64,000 nucleotides of DNA. Origin: Adiantum capillus-veneris. Lineage: Eukaryota; Streptophyta; Polypodiopsida; Polypodiales; Pteridaceae. The translations under genes and the position numbers were made by a program. The notes beneath the pieces were generated by a model. That model had not been told where the DNA came from. It searched no databases and saw nothing but the letters and a program-made list of their open reading frames with translations. The DNA is taken from the NCBI GenBank assembly GCA_014529385.2, contig CM043969.1, positions 11,137,001 to 11,201,000 of the forward strand. The letters are read 5' to 3'. Shown piece after piece: positions 58,280 to 64,000 of the stretch; the stretch's first letter is position 1; each line of letters starts with the position of its first letter.

Positions 58280-58621
58280 CTGGTAGGACAGAAAACAGAA
58301 ATGGAGACCCTTGAATCTGACTCGATGCATCACCAATGCGTAGCAAAAAGTCTCCCTTGGTGGTGCTGTTTAGAGTGGATGTGATATTGAAGGTTACGAT
58401 TAGAATTCCAGGCTCCCCACTGCTTATAAGCTTCGGCCTCATTTTGGTTGGTTTGCCTTTGAGATCCATCACTGTCATCTTCGTGAATGTAAAATTGGTG
58501 GAGCTCAACATCGTATTGAGGTCATCCTTGAGTGTGACTGCAAACATCACTTGCTGGCCTCTTTCAAACACATTAGTGCTATTTAGCCACGAGCCTGTGC
58601 AATATGGAATGTAGACAAGGC
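58280..58621 (-). CDS. Exon e: filamin-type repeat (114 aa)
   Basis: Acceptor TTCCAG/GCCTTGTC, donor CCAG/GTATGC. The repeat runs from YCTGSW through VMFAVTLKDDLNTMLSSTNF and TKGDFLLRIGDASSQIQG to SPFLFSVLPG. No following exon is recognisable before the LTR fragment at 58073. Confidence 0.75.
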
Positions 58622-60605
58622 CTGGAAAAACAAACCTTCTTCAACAGAAATCATGCTTCAACCATGCCATCAAGTGAAGGCTTGCATCCACAAAATCACA
58701 AAAAACTGTGAATTCTTTCTCCAAGCAACCCCAAAATTTACTATCCCATTCATTTCATTGATAGAAGGTCGGGGATGCAGATGTATAAAGCGTTCAAGAG
58801 AGAGACAAATAGCAATACCTGATACAAGTGTGAAAGCAAAGGGAGACCCCTCAATTTGGACCTTATTGATAAGTACATACAAGAGGCAACGGCCTGACTT
58901 AACAGGATTGAAATTTAAGATTTCATATATCTTGCTGATGTCAAGAGTTGTCACAATACTTAAATCAGATCGTTTCGCGTCATTCTGGCAGGTCACATAT
59001 GCACTGTATACAAGAGTGTTGGCTTCCTCTGAAGATGCACTCACGATGTTACTGTAAGGATCCATCAAGAAGATTTTTAAAGCAGCAGAATCTCCTATTT
59101 TGAATGAGTTTGCTTCATCAACCCAGGCTCCTTTACAATTTGAAGGTGAGATAGATGCTGCACAAATGCCATAAGCGCAAAAGTGTCACTCTAAGCTCTC
59201 TCTGATCATCAATCCCTACAGAGCCCACACCCAAACACACATTGGATTTCTTCTGTAAACCTATATGCATATACATATGATTGAAATGAATACTTGTACT
59301 TCTTTGCATGTCTTGTACTGAAGAGAACAGACTCGTAGGTGTCTCTGTTGCGCTCAAAATTACTGCTTGAAATGTAATGACCTGGAATGATGCTGAAGTT
59401 GAGAGGAGATCCATTGAGGTCATCACTGCCACCATTCACCAAGTGAAGTGAATAATCCCCAGGACGGGTAATGATGAAATTGATATGTTGAATGCCCGGT
59501 TCTCTTCTAGTTAGGACAGAAACATCCTCAAAGGTCCACCCATCACGCAAGAAGTACATGGTGAAATTGATATAGCTGCTTACACTATTGTTGTAAGCAT
59601 CCACAAAAAGAACTTCTGCACTTGCTTGACTTCCGGCTTTGATCTCATTTGTTTTATTTAGCCATAGAACTTGACAATCAGGTGTTGATAGCACACCTGC
59701 AGCAGCCAAAGAAAGGATAGTAATTTACATTTGGCAAACACGCACACCAGGGGAGACTGCACCCAGGAGGAGAAGGATGTAACATATATCAGGATCCAGA
59801 ACAAACCTGGCTCAATTGTGTAAGGAAAAGGGGAGCTTACAATACTGCTGGAATTCATGGTGACATAAAGAAGGTAATCACCAGCTCGCCTATTGTTGAA
59901 ACTGATAACCTCATATCCAGAATCTTTTTGAGCTGTAAGGGTTACATTTATCAATTGTGAAGTACCAGCTAAGGTTTTTGTCTGGACAGTGAATTGAGCA
60001 AATGAGCTTGTATTTTGGGACGCTGTTATATTGTTTCGATATGAATCTTTAAGAAACACATACAAGTCAATACTATCTGCTGCACTATATAATCCAGAAG
60101 CATTTTTCCAAAAACCAGTACATTGTGCCACAGAAATAGGACCTGGCATTCATATCAGTTATTCCAGGAAAATTATATTTGACTTTCTACTCTTTTCGAA
60201 TCATGGAATTTTATCTCGCTATTAAAATGACAAAACAATATTATCAACAATGATTACTTCAAATGTTACCTGGTACAACCATGTAACCAAATGGAGATCC
60301 GCTGATTTCTGTACCATTGTATTCCACATGCAGAAGATAAGTTCCACCAAGAGTGGTCAAAAAGCTTATAGTTTCTATTCCAAAGCTTTTGTTTTGACTG
60401 GATGTAAGGTTGTCCAAATCATAAGCAATTCCTTCGTTTGTCATGCTGTAAACTTTGAAGTCTAGAACTTGGTCACTGACAGATGAGGTAATTGTGTTAT
60501 TAAACTCATCCTTCATAAGGATTATGAAACTAGGATATATTCCTGCTGCAAATGAGGCATTTCCAGTTGACCAAGCTCCCATACAGTTTGGTGCATGTGT
60601 AGCTC
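58280..60605 (-). CDS. Filamin-type Ig-like repeat protein gene, five internal exons (GEX2-like)
   Basis: Five minus-strand exons: 60605-60270, 60142-59807, 59696-59382, 59157-58819 and 58621-58280, with introns of 127, 110, 224 and 197 bases, all AG/...GT. Each exon encodes exactly one repeat of 105-114 residues and starts and ends in phase 1, splitting a Gly or Ala codon. Each repeat opens with C-x-x-x-W, has a D-x-(Y/F/L)-x-N-like strand and G-(D/T)-Y-L-L-(Y/H)-V strand, and closes with SP(F/L)-x-(Y/F)...(P/S)G, the filamin/ABP280 pattern. Many N-x-S/T sites suit an extracellular domain. Plant GEX2, a sperm-surface adhesion protein, has such repeats; naming it GEX2 is inference. Neither start, stop, signal peptide nor membrane segment is visible. 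All five exons are free of stops, so this is probably a living gene. Confidence 0.75.
58819..59157 (-). CDS. Exon d: filamin-type repeat (113 aa)
   Basis: Acceptor GTGCAG/CATCTATC, donor TCAG/GTATTG. The repeat runs from NCKGAW through ALKIFLMDPYSNIVSASSEE and KSGRCLLYVLINKVQIEG to SPFAFTLVSG. Here the closing PG is SG and the G-x-Y strand is G-R-C. Confidence 0.75.
59382..59696 (-). CDS. Exon c: filamin-type repeat (105 aa)
   Basis: Acceptor TGCAG/GTGTGCTA, donor CCAG/GTCATT. The repeat runs from DCQVLW through VLFVDAYNNSVSSYINFTMY and RPGDYSLHLVNGGSDDLNG to SPLNFSIIPG. It is the shortest of the five. Confidence 0.75.
59807..60142 (-). CDS. Exon b: filamin-type repeat (112 aa)
   Basis: Acceptor GCCAG/GTCCTATTT, donor CCAG/GTTTGT. 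The repeat runs from QCTGFW through LYVFLKDSYRNNITASQ and RRAGDYLLYVTMNSSSIVS to SPFPYTIEPG. It is the same length as exon a (336 bases). Confidence 0.75.
60270..60605 (-). CDS. Exon a: filamin-type repeat (112 aa)
   Basis: Acceptor TTTCAG/GAGCTACAC, donor CCAG/GTAACA. The repeat runs from NCMGAW through FIILMKDEFNNTITSSVSDQ and GGTYLLHVEYNGTEISG to SPFGYMVVPG. Upstream is an intron containing a CA run, an AAAT tail and LINE-C. Confidence 0.75.
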
Positions 60606-60655
60606 CTGAAATTTCATGGGTGGAATTTATGCCAGCATGGATGCAAAAGCCAGAA

Positions 60656-60697
60656 ATACACACACACACACACATTTATTTATTTATTTTTGTAAAT
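60656..60697. repeat. (CA)n and (AAAT)n tail of LINE-C
   Basis: On the minus strand the LINE-C 3' end runs into AAATAAATAAATAAAT and then a GT run. Such simple tails are left by LINE insertion. Confidence 0.75.
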
Positions 60698-61780
60698 CTC
60701 TGGGATTAATTTACAAGTGGGAAATCTCAAAGCAAGGAAAAACCACCAAGCAAAAAAGATAGAGAAAGTGGAGCAGCATGGGGCTCCAAAGGCTAGAAAC
60801 AGTCAAAATAAATCCTATAGGCATCAAGAGTGATGTCCCCAGCATCATAGGCAAAATGCAACGCCTGACCCGACCCAACGAAAATTTGAAGTTGCGAAAT
60901 GGGTCAACAGCAATGACTTGAAACATTAAGGAGTTGCAATGGTGCCAAATGGTCCACAGAACCGAAAATCTGACCCAACCAAAAAAGACTCTAAACTGCG
61001 ACTGTAGAGACTGAAGCTCCAAAACGGTCTATGAAAAGTGGCGGAAGGAAAACGCAACCGAAGAGCAGCTGACACCTGTTGAATGAATGACCAGGAGCAG
61101 CAACAACCCCACAATAAGTGCAGCACAGTCTCCTTAGCATCATGACAAAGAAGATTCTGCCAGATACTAGCCAAGGTTCGCTTCCACCACAAGGCTGATG
61201 TGGAGAGGGACCACAGCTGGCTACCATGCCGCACAATCCATACACCAGATTGCAATAGAGCATAAACATTGGCAGCAGAAATGCAGTCTAGCCTCAAGTC
61301 AACAAGCTTCCACCACCTGATGCACTTGGCATATTCCTTTTTGCAAAAGAAAATAGGCCTGGCGAGGAGACCGTTGAACCAAAATCGAGGAGAAAGCCTT
61401 GCTCCAATGCAAACTCTCCTATTGAAGGGAATTGCCAAGAAGATATTGTCGACCGTGCCATTGCATATGCAAGGTGATAACCTTCCAGTCAACAATGAGA
61501 GAAGAGGTAAAAGGGGCATCCTGAAATGTGTCCTTCAAGCTGCCCAAAAATAACCTCCCAATATGGCGGCTGCCAATGACCAAAGGATGGCGTAACAATA
61601 TGCTCACACATATGTGACAACATAAGTGTCCAAGGCTGCTACTGTTGCACCAAGATTGCTAACAACATAGCTTTTTTCCCAAGCCAGAACATGAGTGCGC
61701 AAATCCAAAATATTCAACCCGCCAAGGCGCTTGGGAGAACACAACTTGTCTAGAGACAAAAGTCGGAGACCTTAGCTGCT
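60698..61780 (-). pseudogene. LINE-C: 5'-truncated LINE 3' end with zf-RVT domain
   Basis: On the minus strand: PKRLGGLNILDLRTHVLAWE then KSYVVSNLGATV (about 61740-61650, the GG(L)NI(L)DL block after RT), then stops and a frameshift, then VCIGARLSPRFWFNGL (about 61410) and zf-RVT WWKRTLASIWQNLLCHDAKE then TVLHLLWGCCCSW (about 61180-61080). RT proper and the endonuclease are absent. It lies between host exon a and LINE-D, in the same orientation as the host gene, so it probably sits in an intron. Confidence 0.7.
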
Positions 61781-61806
61781 GCTGTGAACCACGCTGCGCC
61801 ATCGCT

Positions 61807-61834
61807 CCCCCCCCCCCCCCCCCCCCCCCCCCCC
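61807..61834. repeat. C28 homopolymer
   Basis: Twenty-eight consecutive C residues (G28 on the minus strand) in the 5' region of LINE-D. The number of Cs may be affected by sequencing error. Confidence 0.9.
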
Positions 61835-62188
61835 AAGCGCTGGCTGCCTCCTCCCGCTGTCTACCTCCCTCCCGCCCGCCTGGCCTCAGCCCCCGCTGCC
61901 CCCCCTCGCGCTGCCCCTGCCCCTGCCCCTGTCCGTCCGCCCGCCCTCAGCCCCCGCTTCCGCCGCCCACCGCCCTCTCCCTTGCGCAGCTACGCTACCC
62001 TTCCCGCTTGCCCCAGCCCGCTGCCCCCCCCTCGCCCCGTTCGCCCGCACGTTTTGTTCTTCCTCCTCGACAGCTCCCTGCAGTTTCGTCCCTTTTGGCA
62101 CTGGTTCAATTCCTTGGAGCAGTGTTCGGCAAGCCCAATTGCAGCACCCTCCTATCGCCCTCTTCTTACGCCACAGCAGTAGACACAG

Positions 62189-63021
62189 ATGGAGGCTCCA
62201 GCTTCTCCACAGAGGGACTCGCCAAAACCCCCTCGCCCCACCCCGCTGAGCCCACCATTTGACTTGCTCTCTCGCCGACAGAGCAAGCGAGCCTTGCCGC
62301 AGAGGTAGAGCGATTGCAGGCGACCTCGGTCATCTACAAGATTCTCGGCACCCGACCTAGCAGAGGAGAGCTGCAAGACCTTCTTCAGGCCCGCCTTCTC
62401 GCAGGGGTGGGCAAGATCCAGGATGTCCAGATTCTCGGACGGGGTTACTATCAGATTGAATTTGAGACCTCCGAGATGGCGTCCAAGGTCATAGCTATGA
62501 GTCCACTGGCCATCCGAGCATCACGTGCCCACTTTCGACAGTGGCGACATGGCTTTGACCCAGCTTCGGATGTTTTAGTAGAGGAGGCAGACATCCCCAT
62601 CTCAGTCTGCTTTCCGGGTTTACGGAGGGAGTACTTACCACTTCTTTCCAGGATCGGTTCCGCCATTGGGACTGTCCTGGAGACACCTCGTACGGCAGCA
62701 TCAGTAGCTGCCAAGGCGGCTGGCATTCCCTCAATTCGAGTTTTGGTCAGAGATACCCACACGCTCCCGAAGGTTATCCTGTTACCTCGGGTGAGTGGGG
62801 GTTGGTTTTGATAGAGTGTGGAGTACTCGGGCCTCCCGAACCAGTGCTTCATTTGCCGACAGATGGGCCATCTAGCGAAGGCCTGTCCACGGAGGAGGCC
62901 GCGACCTGCACCACAGCCTCAGCCCCAGCCTGCCAGGGCTGGCCCACAGCCACAGTCAGCGGCACAGCGCACACATGCAAAGCCACCCTCCGAGCCTGAG
63001 GCTCTAGCAGAGGAGGAGTGA
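62189..63021 (+). pseudogene. LINE-D ORF1: DUF4283-like domain and CCHC knuckle
   Basis: ATG at 62189 gives MEAPASPQRDSPKPPRPTPL. A frame change at the CTCTCT near 62267 leads to LQATSVIYKILGTRPSRGEL, then GRGYYQIEFETSEMASKVIA and FRQWRHGFDP, then IPISVCFPGLRREYLPLLSR and GIPSIRVLVRDTHTLPKVIL, as in DUF4283 proteins. A second frame change at about 62814 leads to VEYSGLPNQCFICRQMGHLA and KACP, a C-X2-C-X4-H-X4-C zinc knuckle (62845-62886), then Pro/Gln-rich sequence to a stop near 63021. It is the RNA-binding partner of a LINE reverse transcriptase. Confidence 0.75.
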
Positions 63022-64000
63022 TAGCAGGCCCGTGGTCGACGACGCCAGGGGCCACAGCGTCAGCCTGGCACTCAGAGTGGCCCTCAGGTGCCTACTCAGC
63101 AGCAGTGGGTTCCCACAGGGAACCGCTTTGGTCCTCTTGAGCAGGAGGAGATCCCTGCGCCACCCCCACCTCCGCTTCACCCTCGGCAGCCTCTCCCCCC
63201 CAGAGTTCCCCCCCTCTTCCTCATCCTCCCCGCCGCCTTCTGCTCCCATTGCCCCTCCACCTCGCCCCTCTACCTCTGTCGCCCTATCCCGCCCCTCTTC
63301 TCCTTCGCTCTCCCTAGCTCCTTCTCCCCCCCCCCTCCTGCTCCAGTTCCACAGTCGACTCAGGAGATTGGTCCTTCTCCGACAGCTAGGAGATCTCTTG
63401 GCAGTGCCTTTGCCACGAGTCGCCTAGCGAGAGAGGGTTAGCCCTTCTTACGGCCCCCTTTGCAGATTCAGACATCCTCCCTTGCAGCTATCCCTCGGGG
63501 TCTGATGAGCATTGACATCCGACACCGCTAGGACTTCTTCGACTACGGGTTCACTCGTTTTCTCCGCGATTCCGCAGCAGACCATGAGGCAGCCTGCTTC
63601 AAGGTCCATGCCTTGTTCCTTGCCGCTAGGGGGACAGAGGCCTTGGACTCAGCAGTTGGTTTCTCCTTCCCCCTCTGTGGTAGGGCCGAGACAGAGTGGT
63701 TCCCTCAACTCAGTGTTGGGATGGTTGCATACACAGGTCCTAGAGTTCTCTCATCACATGGGAGAACTTGGAGTTACAGATATGCTAGAGACTTTGTGGC
63801 CATTGGCCAAGTTTGCGGTGACATCCCTAGACTCAGCATGATGTAGGCACATTGTGGTGTACTTCTTTGCTGATACGCAGTGTTTGCCTTGCTATGTATA
63901 CATTCATGAGGACTCCTGGACAGAGGAGGTTGCTTTACGCACGGCTCGCTCTGCTTGGGTGTGGGCTAGGCACTCACTGCAGTCTCGCCTATCTAGAGGA
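63022..64000 (+). pseudogene. LINE-D downstream coding, Pro-rich then unassigned
   Basis: The Pro/Ser-rich stretch 63032-63441 may be the end of ORF1. From about 63480 to 63846 a frame reads DFFDYGFTRFLRDSAADHEA and VHALFLAARGTEALDSAVGF. From about 63845 another reads RHIVVYFFADTQCLPCYVYI then HEDSWTEEVALRTARSAWVW. The pieces look protein-coding by composition but I do not recognise the domain. No endonuclease is seen before the window ends. Confidence 0.4.

Larger units (their letters stand above)
61785..64000 (+). mobile_element. LINE-D, 5' half (runs off the window)
   Basis: It starts after LINE-C with a very C-rich 5' UTR (61785-62188), then ORF1, and runs past the window end. Domain content (DUF4283-like plus CCHC) is that of plant L1-clade LINEs. 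Its GC-rich composition resembles LINE-B; LINE-B may be the 3' half of the same family, but the two do not overlap, so this cannot be tested here. Confidence 0.65.

Noticed and set aside
61784-62182. Pro/Ala-rich 132-aa frame across the C28 run
   Set aside because: It arises from C-rich composition of the LINE-D 5' UTR; ORF1 starts at 62189.

Overview
The window looks like transposon-dense nuclear DNA from a land plant. The evidence is spliceosomal GT-AG introns, Ty1/copia and Ty3/gypsy polyproteins, plant-type LINEs with DUF4283/CCHC and zf-RVT domains, small TIR elements and long CT/GA microsatellites. A large-genome seedless plant such as a fern would fit, but nothing here fixes the species. 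There are no operons, bacterial genes or CRISPR arrays.

Layout. 0.1-2.2 kb: decayed MULE/SWIM transposase-like gene (minus). 2.5-3.8 kb: CT tract and dispersed repeat R1, seen again at 56.75-57.6 kb. 4-9.9 kb: Ty3/gypsy relative with a recognisable primer-binding site, a palindrome-bearing tandem-repeat leader and a broken gag, but no pol (Gypsy-C, plus). 11.3-17.8 kb: copia element (Copia-1, minus) split by a 4,008-bp TG...CA LTR-like insertion with a 5-bp target duplication. 18.1-21.06 kb: a second decayed copia element (Copia-2, minus) carrying a 247-bp MITE with an 8-bp target duplication. 21-33 kb: AT-rich, gene-poor DNA with local duplications, two TTAA-flanked 1.3-kb TIR elements and a heavily decayed retroelement with a protease remnant. 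33.6-34.4 kb: 3' end of a third copia (plus). 35.2-37.9 kb: Gypsy-B, a decayed relative of Gypsy-A. 39.9-45.8 kb: a nearly complete LINE (LINE-A) preceded head-to-tail by two further LINE pieces, each junction marked by a TC tract. 46.3-48.5 kb: gypsy LTR/leader piece, TGACG-dyad repeats, possible 5' exon, foldback element. 48.5-51.07 kb: 5'-truncated LINE-B ending in an A tract inside Gypsy-A. 51.07-56 kb: Gypsy-A gag, protease and RT with its 5' LTR (minus). 56.3-58.1 kb: polypyrimidine tract, R1 copy 2 and another LTR piece. 58.28-60.6 kb: five intact exons of a host gene. 60.7-61.8 kb: LINE-C 3' end (minus). 61.8-64 kb: 5' half of LINE-D (plus).

The one convincing host gene is on the minus strand. 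Each of five exons (60605-60270, 60142-59807, 59696-59382, 59157-58819, 58621-58280) encodes one filamin-type Ig-like repeat, and all boundaries are phase 1. The protein resembles the GEX2-like, gamete-expressed filamin-repeat proteins of plants; that assignment is from repeat architecture only. Neither end of the gene is in view, and transposons occupy both flanks. Almost everything else is a layered record of retrotransposon insertion, truncation and decay.
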